DNA of 64,000 nucleotides from JBALVT01 sp036960305 (lineage in GTDB: Bacteria > Pseudomonadota > Gammaproteobacteria > Pseudomonadales > Halieaceae), in NCBI GenBank assembly GCA_036960305.1, contig JBALWA010000020.1, forward strand, positions 7,237 through 71,236. The letters are read 5' to 3'. The position numbers and the translations under genes are program-made. Positions 15,085 through 23,829 of the stretch are shown piece by piece (the first letter of the stretch is position 1; each line of letters begins with the position of its first letter). The notes below the pieces were generated by a model. The model searched no databases, was not told where the DNA came from, and saw nothing but the letters and a program-made list of their open reading frames with translations.

Positions 15085-17529
15085 ATGACCCCTATCCGCA
15101 CCCCGGCAGCCGCTCTATTACTGCTCCCTGTCCTCTCTTCCACTGTGCTGGCGCCGGCGGCGACCGCTGCTGAGCAGGAGGGGTTGGTACTGGAAGAAAT
15201 CATCGTCACCGCCACCCGACGGAGCGAGAGATTACAGGAAGTGGCCATGTCGGTTACCGCCTTTGGCAGCGAGTTTCTGAAGGACAGCGGGATTAATGAC
15301 CTATCAAACCTGGATGAGTACACGCCAAACCTGAAGATCACCCCAGGGCAGAGCACTCGCGCGACCTCCTTCAGGATCAGGGGAATCGGCTCGGTCGGCT
15401 CTAACTCGGGGATAGATCCCAGCGTCGGCATTTTCCTCGATGGTGTCTATCAGGGTCGCGCAGGGATGAGCATCGGCGACCTGGTCGATGTAGAGAGAGT
15501 GGAAGTGCTCAGGGGGCCGCAGGGAACCCTGTACGGTAAAAACACAGCCGCTGGGGCTCTCAGTGTGATCACCAAGCGCCCCACATCGGAATTTGAGTCC
15601 ATGCTGGAAGCGAGCTATGACACTAACGAACTGGGGGAGCTGCGCGGCATGGTCAATCTTCCCCTGGGGGAATCCGACCATGCAGTTCGCCTGTCTGGTT
15701 TCTACTCGGATGGCGACTACCTGTATGAGAACACCTACACTGGCGAGGGACTGAATGACGAGAACAAGTGGGGCGGCCGGGCCCGCTTCCTGTTCGATAT
15801 GAGCGGCGAGGGTAGCGATGAAGGTCTCGGTGAGTTTCTGCTCACTTTCGACTACACCAAGGAGGATAAGGAATGCTGTGCCCTGGCAGTCATCGACTAC
15901 GAGGGTCTGTCACCTCTGAACACACCGACCACCAACAACCCCAGCGCCGAATGGCAGGCCAATCTGGGGCCGAACGACCAGAACAGACCCATCCTCATAT
16001 ACACTGCTTTTGAGGACTCGGAAGGGTTTTCACCGCCAAATCCCGACCCATTCAGCGATGACTACTGGCTTAACGGCGAAGTGTACAACAAAGTCGAGGT
16101 GGGCGGCGTCGCACTCGAATGGAATCGTGCGATGGCCAACGACAACAATCTGACCTTCATCAACGCCTGGCGATTCTATGAAGCGGACAGCTCCTTTGAT
16201 GGTGACTTAACCGCCTATGAGGTGTCCCATGCGACGGACGAGGTCGACCTGAACCAGTTTTCGTCCGAGTTGCGCTTCGCCTCTCCCGGCGGCCAGACGT
16301 TTGAAGGCCAGGCGGGGCTCTATGCCTACTATTCCGAATTAGATTCAGTTGGCAAATTAGCACAGGGCGAGAGCCTGTATGAAAATGCGGTAATCCGGGT
16401 TGAGGGCACTACTATAGATCTCCCCATGTCATTTCTTTTCCCCGACGGCTCGGTCAATACTGACGACAATAGCTACTCAACCACCAGCCTCGCAGCATTC
16501 GGGCAGCTGATCTGGAACATAAACGAAGAATTCAGCGCCACTCTGGGCATGCGCTACACCTACGAGAAAAAGGAACGCGAAGGATCCCAGACCAGTGATC
16601 CGGAGACACCACCCGGGCTCGAACTCCCGCCGATCGCAGGTCCCAATTTCGCATATGACCATGAACGTAGCGACGACAATATCTCGCCCTCTCTTAATGT
16701 GCGCTACTTCTTCAGTCCCGACATCATGGGCTATGCCTCGGTGAGCCGGGGGTTCAAATCCGGGGGCTTTGACCAGCGGCGCTTGGCAGAGGGACAAGAC
16801 GGGGAGTTCGACGAAGAAATTGCCACCAGCTGGGAACTGGGCTGGAAAAGCACTTTGTACGACCGTCGCCTAACATTCAACGGAACACTGTTTTGGGTAG
16901 ACTACGAGGACTTCCAGGCCGAGTCTTTTGACGGCGCCCAGGTGCGCGTAACTAATGCCGGAGACCTGCGCAGTTACGGCGCTGAACTCGAGTTAGTCTT
17001 TATACCCATGGAGAACATGACCTTCGGTAGCGCCCTCGGTTACGTCAAGGCAGAGTACGAATCTTTTGAAAATGGCCAGTGCACTATCGAGCAGGTTTTT
17101 ACCAAATACTATATCGAGGATGGCGCGCAATTCGGCTCACCGGGAACACAAAGTGTCTGCAATCAGGACCTGTCCGGTAAGCCCATGGACAATGCCCCGG
17201 AATGGACGGTCAGTTCCTATATTCAGTATGACTTTGGCATGGGTGAGGATCTAATGGGTATCGCTCGCCTGGAACACAACTTTATCGATAAATTCTACCT
17301 GGATCAGGATCTGGATGAAAACCTGATCAACGACGAGGTTAACCTGGTGAATTTCAGGCTGAGCCTGAGCAATGATGCCCGGGACTGGGATATATCAGTC
17401 TGGGGTCGCAATATTCTGGACGAGGAATACTACGCCCATGGCATAGATATCCCGGTCATGGGTGGGTACGGGGGATTTGTAGCACCCCAGGCCACTTACG
17501 GCGTCACTCTTCGCTGGTACAACGAATAA
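15085..17529 (+). CDS. TonB-dependent outer-membrane receptor
   Basis: 814 residues: signal peptide ending near 'PAATA', plug domain starting 'LEEIIVTATRRSERLQEVAMSVTAFG' and including 'VFLDGVYQGR' style and 'VEVLRGPQGTLYGKNTAAGALSV', then a 22-strand barrel ending in aromatic 'GVTLRWYNE'. The C-terminus is W-Y-N-E, not the usual terminal F. This plug type is typical of receptors for unknown organic compounds in marine Gammaproteobacteria, not classical siderophores. It lies ahead of an SDR (16 bases) and near Rieske genes, so it probably imports their substrate. The promoter region contains CATAATAAAA (15058-15067), also found before the Rieske gene. Confidence 0.93.
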   Translation: MTPIRTPAAALLLLPVLSSTVLAPAATAAEQEGLVLEEIIVTATRRSERLQEVAMSVTAFGSEFLKDSGINDLSNLDEYTPNLKITPGQSTRATSFRIRGIGSVGSNSGIDPSVGIFLDGVYQGRAGMSIGDLVDVERVEVLRGPQGTLYGKNTAAGALSVITKRPTSEFESMLEASYDTNELGELRGMVNLPLGESDHAVRLSGFYSDGDYLYENTYTGEGLNDENKWGGRARFLFDMSGEGSDEGLGEFLLTFDYTKEDKECCALAVIDYEGLSPLNTPTTNNPSAEWQANLGPNDQNRPILIYTAFEDSEGFSPPNPDPFSDDYWLNGEVYNKVEVGGVALEWNRAMANDNNLTFINAWRFYEADSSFDGDLTAYEVSHATDEVDLNQFSSELRFASPGGQTFEGQAGLYAYYSELDSVGKLAQGESLYENAVIRVEGTTIDLPMSFLFPDGSVNTDDNSYSTTSLAAFGQLIWNINEEFSATLGMRYTYEKKEREGSQTSDPETPPGLELPPIAGPNFAYDHERSDDNISPSLNVRYFFSPDIMGYASVSRGFKSGGFDQRRLAEGQDGEFDEEIATSWELGWKSTLYDRRLTFNGTLFWVDYEDFQAESFDGAQVRVTNAGDLRSYGAELELVFIPMENMTFGSALGYVKAEYESFENGQCTIEQVFTKYYIEDGAQFGSPGTQSVCNQDLSGKPMDNAPEWTVSSYIQYDFGMGEDLMGIARLEHNFIDKFYLDQDLDENLINDEVNLVNFRLSLSNDARDWDISVWGRNILDEEYYAHGIDIPVMGGYGGFVAPQATYGVTLRWYNE

Positions 17530-17545
17530 CGACTGGGAGTAAAGC

Positions 17546-18373
17546 ATGGCCAGATTTTCCGGCAAGGGGTTTGTGGTAACAGGTGGTGCCAGCGGCATCG
17601 GTGAGGCGACAACCCGAAGTCTTGTTGCGCAGGGTGGCAGGGTAGTTATCGCCGATGTTCAGGAAGATCTGGCAATGGCGCTGGTGGCAGAACTTGGCGA
17701 CAGCGTTGTATTCCAGAAAATGGACGTAACCAACGAGCAGGAGATTGTTACGGCGATTGATCTGGCGGTGGCGGAGTTTGGCCAGCTTGATGGCATGGTG
17801 AACAATGCGGGAATTATCGGCGCGATTGGTTCCATCATGGACACCAGTGCGGAAGCCTATGACTTTACGATGTCCATATTGTCCCGGGGCGTATTTCTGG
17901 GCATTAAGCATGCCGGTCGGGCGATGAAGCCCAATGGTTCAGGCGCTATTGTGTCCCTGGCCAGCACGGCGGGAGTTAAGGGGGCGGAGGGGCCTCATGT
18001 CTACACCATGGCCAAGCACGGCGTGGTAGGTCTGACCAAGTCTGCAGCCAGTGAATTCAGTGCCTTTGGCGTGCGTGTCAATGCGGTAGCCCCCGCGGGA
18101 ACAGTGACCCCCATGACCAGCGCCCTGACCGATGGCGATGTCGAGCTGATTACCAGCAGTATTGCAGCGGAGTCACCGCTTGGCTTTGCCTGTATGCCAC
18201 AGGATATTGCCAATAGCATCCTGTTTTTGCTAAGTGAAGAAGCGCGCTATATCAGCGGCCACACGCTGGTCATTGATGCTGGATTGACGACGGGGGGTAC
18301 CGCTCCGCCATTTTATTCCCAGGACGCAGAAGTTATGTTGCACGCGGGCCAGCGGCGAAGCGACAGTGATTGA
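17546..18373 (+). CDS. Classical SDR oxidoreductase
   Basis: 275 residues. Cofactor motif 'VTGGASGIGEATTRSL' (TGxxxGxG), D-V at 'KMDVTNE' , NNAG at 'VNNAGIIG', catalytic Ser in 'SLASTAG' and Y-x-x-x-K in 'VYTMAKHG'. This fits an NAD(P)-dependent alcohol dehydrogenase or ketone reductase of the FabG-like group. Asp at the end of the second strand ('VVIADVQ') favours NAD(H). It follows the TonB receptor by 16 bases and is likely co-transcribed. It could oxidise a hydroxyl made by the P450 or Rieske enzyme (inference). Confidence 0.9.
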   Translation: MARFSGKGFVVTGGASGIGEATTRSLVAQGGRVVIADVQEDLAMALVAELGDSVVFQKMDVTNEQEIVTAIDLAVAEFGQLDGMVNNAGIIGAIGSIMDTSAEAYDFTMSILSRGVFLGIKHAGRAMKPNGSGAIVSLASTAGVKGAEGPHVYTMAKHGVVGLTKSAASEFSAFGVRVNAVAPAGTVTPMTSALTDGDVELITSSIAAESPLGFACMPQDIANSILFLLSEEARYISGHTLVIDAGLTTGGTAPPFYSQDAEVMLHAGQRRSDSD

Positions 18374-18385
18374 CTAACACTGGAT

Positions 18386-18901
18386 TCACGCTTTCTTGTA
18401 ACGCGCCGCCCGATCATAGACTGCATCGTCGCGGCGGCTACCCAATAGCGAGTCCGGTGCAAGTTCGAAGTAGGGGTCGTTGGTGAGCCTCGAATGGCTC
18501 CAGTCTACCAACTCAGAGCGATAGGCAAACTTCCAGTCGCCATCGCGTTGTTCGTAGCGGTCCAGGTAGCGCCCGGCAATAATAATGTCTTCAAAGCCGT
18601 TCTCGGTTTTTACCTTGTGGTAGGCGTTGAAGTAGACCTCGCCAAAGGCTTCATCGCCCTCGATCTCCAATAGAATATTGCCAACCATATGCTGGTTGGC
18701 AGTGTGGTCCTTAAGTGCCCCCAGCGCGAAGTCAATAAAGGTGTTGGCGCCGCCATTCATAAAACCGTACTCACACCAGGCATCGGCTGTGAAGAGTGAT
18801 CTGAGCAAGCTATCGTCCCAGCGATCCAGCCCACGCATATAAAGGTAGATCAGCTCCGTGATGTCCTGCTTGGCGACAACGCTTTCAATGGTGTTTGTCA
18901 T
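18386..18901 (-). CDS. SnoaL-like (NTF2 fold) protein 1
   Basis: 171 residues from ATG 18901, chosen for its AGGAG nine bases upstream; the longer frame overlaps the upstream gene. The fold signature is 'DITELIYLYMRGLDRWDDSLLRSLFTADAWCEYG' followed by 'HMVGNILLEIEGDEAFGEVYFNAYHK' and 'GRYLDRYEQRDGDWKFAYRSELVDWS'. This is the SnoaL_4 branch, often found next to Rieske oxygenases and dehydrogenases, where members serve as small dehydratases/isomerases or oxygenase-associated proteins of unknown role. It is paralogous to the next gene upstream, 16 bases away. Confidence 0.85.
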   Translation of the reverse strand: MTNTIESVVAKQDITELIYLYMRGLDRWDDSLLRSLFTADAWCEYGFMNGGANTFIDFALGALKDHTANQHMVGNILLEIEGDEAFGEVYFNAYHKVKTENGFEDIIIAGRYLDRYEQRDGDWKFAYRSELVDWSHSRLTNDPYFELAPDSLLGSRRDDAVYDRAARYKKA

Positions 18902-18917
18902 GCTCGTACGCTCCTGT

Positions 18918-19445
18918 TTATAGGTCGCCAAATAGGTCATAGCTAGGGTCTGTTTTCCCCTGGGAGCCCTTGCTGAGTGCACCAAAGGCATCGCCTGAGC
19001 GCTCGTCATCCACTGTGACCCGGTGAGACCAGTCCATTACCACCCTGCGATGACATATTTTCCATTGTCCGTCGCGGCATTCGAACTGGTCCAGGTAGCG
19101 CCCTGCGAATGCCAGTTCTTGTTCGGCGCCCAACAGCAGGTGGCGGGCATAGACGTAGGTTTCGGTGCTGGCCTTGTCGCCGTCCAGTGCAATCAAAGTC
19201 TGGCCCAGTAGGTGCTGGGTGAGCTCAAATTGGGAGGAGAGGGCGGGGCTGATAATATCGGCAAACTGGTGCGCGCTGCCCTTGAAGGCGCCGTAATCCA
19301 CTTCTGCATCGGGCCAGTAAGCCTGTTTCAGCAAGTCCGGGTCCAGACGATCCAGTCCTCGACTATGGGTGTAGAGAATATCCCTGATGGCTTCGCGCTG
19401 TGCGAGAGCGTCGATGTCCGGTGGTGTGCCGGGTGATGTCTTCAT
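18918..19445 (-). CDS. SnoaL-like (NTF2 fold) protein 2
   Basis: 175 residues. Same architecture as the adjacent gene: 'AIRDILYTHSRGLDRLDPDLLKQAYWPDAEVDYG', 'HLLGQTLIALDGDKASTETYVYARH' and 'GRYLDQFECRDGQWKICHRRVVMDWS'. The two share the order of motifs but differ across most positions, so they are an old tandem pair. It is first in its minus-strand pair, divergent from the Rieske oxygenase gene with a shared 146-base promoter containing the 14-base palindrome at 19531-19544. The function is probably tied to that oxygenase's product. Confidence 0.85.
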   Translation of the reverse strand: MKTSPGTPPDIDALAQREAIRDILYTHSRGLDRLDPDLLKQAYWPDAEVDYGAFKGSAHQFADIISPALSSQFELTQHLLGQTLIALDGDKASTETYVYARHLLLGAEQELAFAGRYLDQFECRDGQWKICHRRVVMDWSHRVTVDDERSGDAFGALSKGSQGKTDPSYDLFGDL

Positions 19446-19530
19446 AACATTTAATTCCCTGAATGATATTTCTGGCTTCTGCTACCGTGTAGGGTTGCAC
19501 TTTGGCGCTAATGGAGTACATAATAAAAAC

Positions 19531-19544
19531 AATCAGAACTGATT
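19531..19544. promoter_or_regulatory. Palindrome AATCAG-AA-CTGATT in the SnoaL/Rieske divergent promoter
   Basis: Six-base perfect arms with a two-base centre, 47 bases before the Rieske start. Just upstream is CATAATAAAA (19519-19528), a likely -10 region that also occurs before the TonB receptor at 15058. There AATCAG is followed six bases later by CTGTTT, a weaker version. It may be an operator for a regulator outside the window. Confidence 0.4.
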
Positions 19545-19591
19545 TTTTATCAGATAAATGAGTGCTCGTCCACCACTAAGTTGAGTAAGAT

Positions 19592-20980
19592 ATGAGCAAA
19601 GACGCTTCAATGGTACCTGGCAAGGCACGGGCGCAAGGGCCTGCGACCAGGGATACCCTGCTGGCGGATAAGTTTGCCGCCCCGGCCCCTCTGCTGGAGG
19701 AGTCCCCGGAGTTTCTCGGTGATGAAGACATTCCCTTCGAGCGCTACAGCTCACAGGAATTCTTTGATCGGGAAATGAAGTCACTGTGGCCGCGAACCTG
19801 GCAATGGGCTTGTCGCGAAGAACACCTGCCCGATACCGGTGATGTCCAGGTCTACGATATCGGTCCTTACTCGATCATCATTACCCGCGTTGATGAGGGA
19901 ACCATCAAGGCGTTCCTGAATACCTGTACTCACCGCGGCACGCGACTTCTGGACGGGGAGGGCAGTCATTACAGTCAGGGCATTACCTGCCCGTTCCACG
20001 GTTGGTCATGGCACCTGGATGGTTCTATTCGCAACATACCCGGGCGCTGGGATTTCCCCCAGGCCACCGATGCCAGCCATGGTTTACAGGAGGTTCTTTG
20101 CGAACGCTGGGGTGGGTTTGTGTTTATCAATATGGATACGAATGCGGAACCGCTGGAGAAATATCTCGGCGTCATGAACGAGCATTTTGAGCACTTTCCG
20201 CTGGAACGGCGTCGTATCAAGCTACACGTACAAAAGCTATTGCCGGCCAATTGGAAGGCAGCGCAGGAGGCTTTTATGGAGGCCTACCATAATTTTGAGA
20301 CACACGACTCGCCTCATGGCGCCAATGCCCAGTACGATATTTTCGGCAAGTACGTGAGCCGCTTCATACATAATCTCGGTAACTACAGTCCCCAGGCCCT
20401 GTCTGATTATCCGGGTGATAAATGGCGCGACCCGCCTATGACCGAACAGGAGATGTTGGCGGGACTGGCTGTTGAAGGGCGCACTCTGGCAGAGGGCGAG
20501 ACGGCCAGGGAAGTGGCGGCGCAGGCAGTACGGGATAATCTGGGCGCAGAGTTGGGTGTGGATCTATCCGCAACCAGTGACAGTATTATTCTCGATTCAA
20601 TCGAATACCACCTGTTTCCCAATATGTTTTTCTTCCCGGGTATTGTTGTGCCCATGGTCTACCGGTTTCGTCCCAATGTTATGGATGTCGACAGCTGTAT
20701 TTTCGACTTGATGGTGATGGAGCCGCTGCCCGATGGGGAAGACCACCCGGAGCCGCCCGAGCCGATAAAACTTTCTATCGAGCAATCCTACACCGAGGTT
20801 GAGGAATTGGCGTGGCTGGCGCCGGTGTACGACCAGGACACCAGCAACCTGCAACTACAGACCCAGGGCTTCAAGAATTCATTCAAGGGTATGACCTTGG
20901 GTAATTATCAGGAGTCACGTATTCGAAGAGTTCACCTGACCCAGGAAGAATTTATGCAGCAGGCCGAGGAGCGTTCCTAG
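19592..20980 (+). CDS. Rieske non-heme iron oxygenase, alpha subunit
   Basis: 462 residues. The Rieske [2Fe-2S] site is C112-x-H114 ... C133-x2-H136 in 'TCTHRGTRLL' and 'ITCPFHGWSW'. The mononuclear iron site is in 'NWKAAQEAFMEAYHNFETH' with H233 and H238, the conserved H-x4-H of ring-hydroxylating oxygenases. The third ligand (Asp/Glu) lies in the C-terminal half. The RHO_alpha_C domain is complete. No beta subunit follows, so an alpha3-type enzyme as in KshA or carnitine oxygenases is likely. A Rieske ferredoxin gene follows with no gap. Neighbouring SDR and TonB genes suggest oxidation of an imported organic substrate. Confidence 0.93.
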   Translation: MSKDASMVPGKARAQGPATRDTLLADKFAAPAPLLEESPEFLGDEDIPFERYSSQEFFDREMKSLWPRTWQWACREEHLPDTGDVQVYDIGPYSIIITRVDEGTIKAFLNTCTHRGTRLLDGEGSHYSQGITCPFHGWSWHLDGSIRNIPGRWDFPQATDASHGLQEVLCERWGGFVFINMDTNAEPLEKYLGVMNEHFEHFPLERRRIKLHVQKLLPANWKAAQEAFMEAYHNFETHDSPHGANAQYDIFGKYVSRFIHNLGNYSPQALSDYPGDKWRDPPMTEQEMLAGLAVEGRTLAEGETAREVAAQAVRDNLGAELGVDLSATSDSIILDSIEYHLFPNMFFFPGIVVPMVYRFRPNVMDVDSCIFDLMVMEPLPDGEDHPEPPEPIKLSIEQSYTEVEELAWLAPVYDQDTSNLQLQTQGFKNSFKGMTLGNYQESRIRRVHLTQEEFMQQAEERS

Positions 20981-21307
20981 ATGAAAGATGGCTACCAGTT
21001 GATCGCCAGTACCACTGATGTTGCCCAGGGCAAAACCCTGTGCCTGGAAATGGATGGTCGAGAGATTTTGTTATGCCATGCCAAAGAGGGCTTCTTTGCC
21101 GTCGATAATCTCTGCACTCATGCCAATGCCCGTCTCAGTGAGGGTAAGCTCAAGGGCTGCAAAATACTGTGTCCCTTGCACGGCGCCGCTTTTGATATCC
21201 GTGACGGCAATGTGCTTACCCGCCCAGCCAGCAAGCCTCTGGCGAGCTATCCACTGCATGTGGAGGACGAGCAGATTTATTTAATGCCGGAGGCGGCCGA
21301 AGCCTAG
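20981..21307 (+). CDS. Rieske-type ferredoxin
   Basis: 108 residues, starting on the base after the oxygenase stop, so translationally coupled. Rieske cluster ligands: C45-x-H47 in 'LCTHANARLS' and C64-x2-H67 in 'LCPLHGAAFD'. The size and motif fit the small BphF/NirD-like ferredoxins that pass electrons from an NAD(P)H reductase to a Rieske oxygenase. No reductase gene lies nearby; the only pyridine nucleotide-disulfide-type flavoprotein in the window is at 58510, far away and NDH-2-like. Confidence 0.93.
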   Translation: MKDGYQLIASTTDVAQGKTLCLEMDGREILLCHAKEGFFAVDNLCTHANARLSEGKLKGCKILCPLHGAAFDIRDGNVLTRPASKPLASYPLHVEDEQIYLMPEAAEA

Positions 21308-21358
21308 TCGCTGACCCTCTTAGGGATCAATATTGACCTGAGCCACGGCAAGCTGATT

Positions 21359-22000
21359 TTACTTTAACCATCCTTTTACATTATCTACGCCTTTCTGGAC
21401 GGCGGTTGCACCTTTCTCAATGCCATCGCCGACTACTTCCTCGGTGCCATCCATTACCTGATCTGCCGTAGATTCTTCGTCCTCGTCCCACTCGATGAAA
21501 ATACCATCCAGCCCTGAGGATAGGGCGAGCCCCCGCATCTCAGACTTTAGTTCGATGACCACGCCAGTGGGGCTCCGCAGCCACAGCTTGCCACTCCCTG
21601 AGTCACCGGCTGTCATGCCCATACGTGCGTTGCCGTAGGTGCCGGGAAAAGCCTCTATGTCAGTGAGATTGTAGACGACACCTTCAGCGTCGATTGAGGA
21701 GGCGCCATAGCCGCCAATACCCAGGCCGGAGATCCTGAATGGATAGGGTTTGCCATCTACCGTGAGTGTACCGCCCCCCACGGTGGCACTGCCCACGTAG
21801 GCCACCGTGTACTGCTTTAATTCAATTTGTCCAAAGGGTTCAAGCGAATCAGGATCGACTATCTCCTCGTCGCTATGTGGCTCCGACATGTTAGATGCTG
21901 GCGGAGAAGTATCTGCTGTATTGCCGCTGTCCCCGCAGGCTTGCAGCAGCGACAGGGCGAAAAAAATTAGGGCGTACGTCAGTTTGGAACGAACAGTCAT
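21359..22000 (-). CDS. Uncharacterised lipoprotein with C-terminal helix
   Basis: 213 residues from ATG 22000, which opens a lipoprotein signal (MTVRSKLTYALIFFALSLLQAC, lipobox LQAC, Cys about residue 22). A Ser/Asp-rich linker follows, then a beta-rich domain (about residues 60-170) with 'YVGSATVGGGTLTVDGKPYPF', 'GLGIGGYGASSIDAEGVVYNL' and 'LALSSGLDGI', and an acidic amphipathic C-terminus. The Gly-rich pattern recalls DUF1134 or SYLF lipid-binding proteins, but I cannot assign it. It is the last gene of a minus-strand set of three. Confidence 0.65.
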   Translation of the reverse strand: MTVRSKLTYALIFFALSLLQACGDSGNTADTSPPASNMSEPHSDEEIVDPDSLEPFGQIELKQYTVAYVGSATVGGGTLTVDGKPYPFRISGLGIGGYGASSIDAEGVVYNLTDIEAFPGTYGNARMGMTAGDSGSGKLWLRSPTGVVIELKSEMRGLALSSGLDGIFIEWDEDEESTADQVMDGTEEVVGDGIEKGATAVQKGVDNVKGWLK

Positions 22001-22074
22001 CACGATGGTATCCTGAAAAAGTGTTACTAGGGTGTGCCGGTAGTATATGGGATGTTTCGCCACCTAGGAACGTT

Positions 22075-22794
22075 TTATACAAGCAACAACATGGACTGCG
22101 AGAAATCGATATGTCGCTTCTCGTCTTTTGCGATCTCCCGGTTGGCGATGCGTCGGATGCGTAAGCTAGCGGGCTTGAGTGGCGGCGCGCCCATAAAAAG
22201 TTCCGCAAAGACGGAAGGCGCGATCGCCTGGCCCATGCCCACTTCGCGCAGGGATTCGCAGAGGTCGCTCTGTTCACTGGGTATCTGTCTATACCGTCGA
22301 AGCCCCAGGGCTTGTGCAGATCCCGCCACCAGCGGGCCGTGGTGGCCGGTGTAATGCTCGATAAACTCTGCTTCAGTGAGTTCGCTTAGTCCCCGCCCGA
22401 ACCAGAACAGACGCTGGCCTTTCGGTGGGCCTTCAACTTGCTGTAGCGGTGTTCCAATGAGGATGAACGAGCGCGCCGTATCGATCCCGTAGGACGCGCA
22501 GCTCAAGGCTTCTTGCCAATGCCTTCGCGTGGAATCATTCGCCAACGAAGCACGCACAGCGCTTTCATTGAGTTCGATGATCTCAACGGCATCGACTGCT
22601 GGCGCGGTCCCTCTTACACGCTGTAGGAGGCGATTTGCGAGCTTTTTGCCTCGCCCTGAGATCCACTCGTAGCCGCAGACACCCAGAGCCTTGCCGTGCT
22701 CGGCAATGGCTTTTTCACGAGCAGCGATATCCGACGCAAGCGTCTCGTTGCAGGAAAATATGCCGTGTACCAGTATCATGTCGGCTTCCATCAT
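22075..22794 (-). CDS. EthD domain protein
   Basis: 239 residues. The C-terminal half carries 'FWFGRGLSELTEAEFIEHYTGHHGPLVAG', the EthD signature (F...H...HGPL), and the N-terminal half looks like a degenerate second ferredoxin-like domain. EthD proteins are required with P450 EthB for ETBE degradation in Rhodococcus, and others act as small oxygenase-type or decarboxylase-like proteins. The nearby P450 at 12730 makes a link attractive, but it is unproven. It is separated from the upstream gene by only six bases, so the two form one unit. Confidence 0.75.
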   Translation of the reverse strand: MMEADMILVHGIFSCNETLASDIAAREKAIAEHGKALGVCGYEWISGRGKKLANRLLQRVRGTAPAVDAVEIIELNESAVRASLANDSTRRHWQEALSCASYGIDTARSFILIGTPLQQVEGPPKGQRLFWFGRGLSELTEAEFIEHYTGHHGPLVAGSAQALGLRRYRQIPSEQSDLCESLREVGMGQAIAPSVFAELFMGAPPLKPASLRIRRIANREIAKDEKRHIDFSQSMLLLV

Positions 22795-22800
22795 CGCGTC

Positions 22801-23601
22801 CTAAACGTTGAACCAGGGCGATAGCACCAGGTCCAGTTGTCCATCGTACTGCAATACATGTCTGGGTTGCGGTTGCACAAATCTGGCCCAGTGTGTTCTA
22901 TCGCTGATTGAGACATCCTCTGGTGGAATGATATGAACGTCGCCGTCGAACAGGCCTGCGTCATACCAGCTACGGTCACAGACGCCATTACGCCAGTAGA
23001 TGTAATCATTGGCTGCTATCCATTCGGCGGCCAGTTCGGCCATTGGGTGTTGTTCGTTCAAGCGAAGCGTAGAGCTGAACAGTCCGCCATCTACCGACGC
23101 GACGGTAGATTCTAGGGTCCCATCCACCATGGCATGTTCCACCCGGTCAGCCCGGGTGAAAAAGTTGACCGGGTCCAGGGAGCCTTCACCGGCACGCGCC
23201 TCAAGTACCATGTAACGGGGTACCCCATCCTCGTCGGCGATATAGGTTGACCACTCGGCTCTGGTTCCCTTGACGATACCGCTAACCTCGTAGATATTCA
23301 GGGTTAACAGGAGTGCTGGTTTCTCACCCGCGAGGCAGCTGATTGGCGTTGGGGAAAAACCCTCAGCAAGGTTGATGTAACTGGCAAACTCCTGCGCCCT
23401 GTTTTCTTTTACCAGGAAGTTAATGTACACAGAGCTGGGCTCCGCCAACACTTTGAAGCTAAGGCTGGGTCGCTGTTTACCCAATAGGATCATGACAGCG
23501 TCGCGCAACGCTAGCTGGGAATACATGAAGCGTTTCAAGAAGCGCAAGCCCTTGCGTGATGGGTTGGTATTGGTCAGCATTTCCATATCCAGTGCCGTCA
23601 T
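22801..23601 (-). CDS. Uncharacterised protein (possibly acetoacetate-decarboxylase-like fold)
   Basis: 266 residues with no signal peptide or membrane segment. Visible stretches: 'VYINFLVKENRAQEFASYIN', 'PTPISCLAGEKPALLLTLNI' and 'FFTRADRVEHAMVDGTLEST'. The layout of an early 'F.VKE....Y...' strand followed by 'LL.LNIY.VSG...G.RAEWSTYI' recalls ADC-superfamily proteins, but the catalytic 'GYPK' is missing. I therefore do not assign a function. It is the first gene of the minus-strand trio with EthD and the lipoprotein. Confidence 0.55.
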   Translation of the reverse strand: MTALDMEMLTNTNPSRKGLRFLKRFMYSQLALRDAVMILLGKQRPSLSFKVLAEPSSVYINFLVKENRAQEFASYINLAEGFSPTPISCLAGEKPALLLTLNIYEVSGIVKGTRAEWSTYIADEDGVPRYMVLEARAGEGSLDPVNFFTRADRVEHAMVDGTLESTVASVDGGLFSSTLRLNEQHPMAELAAEWIAANDYIYWRNGVCDRSWYDAGLFDGDVHIIPPEDVSISDRTHWARFVQPQPRHVLQYDGQLDLVLSPWFNV

Positions 23602-23829
23602 ATCTTCGTAGGTATGATTACACGGTCTGGAGTAAAAAATTTCATTGATTGTGATCAGTTATGACTGTATTCAGGGGAAATATGTGTGGCGAAGGAACAG
23701 AAAAAACAAGTTTGTTGACAAGTGTTGCTCGTAGTTGCCACTATCTTTATTGCGTTTGCCGGCGGCCGATGCGTAGAGCTGTGGTAGATGACTAATTTAT
23801 GGGGTTAAGTGCACTGGGGAAGGATTATT

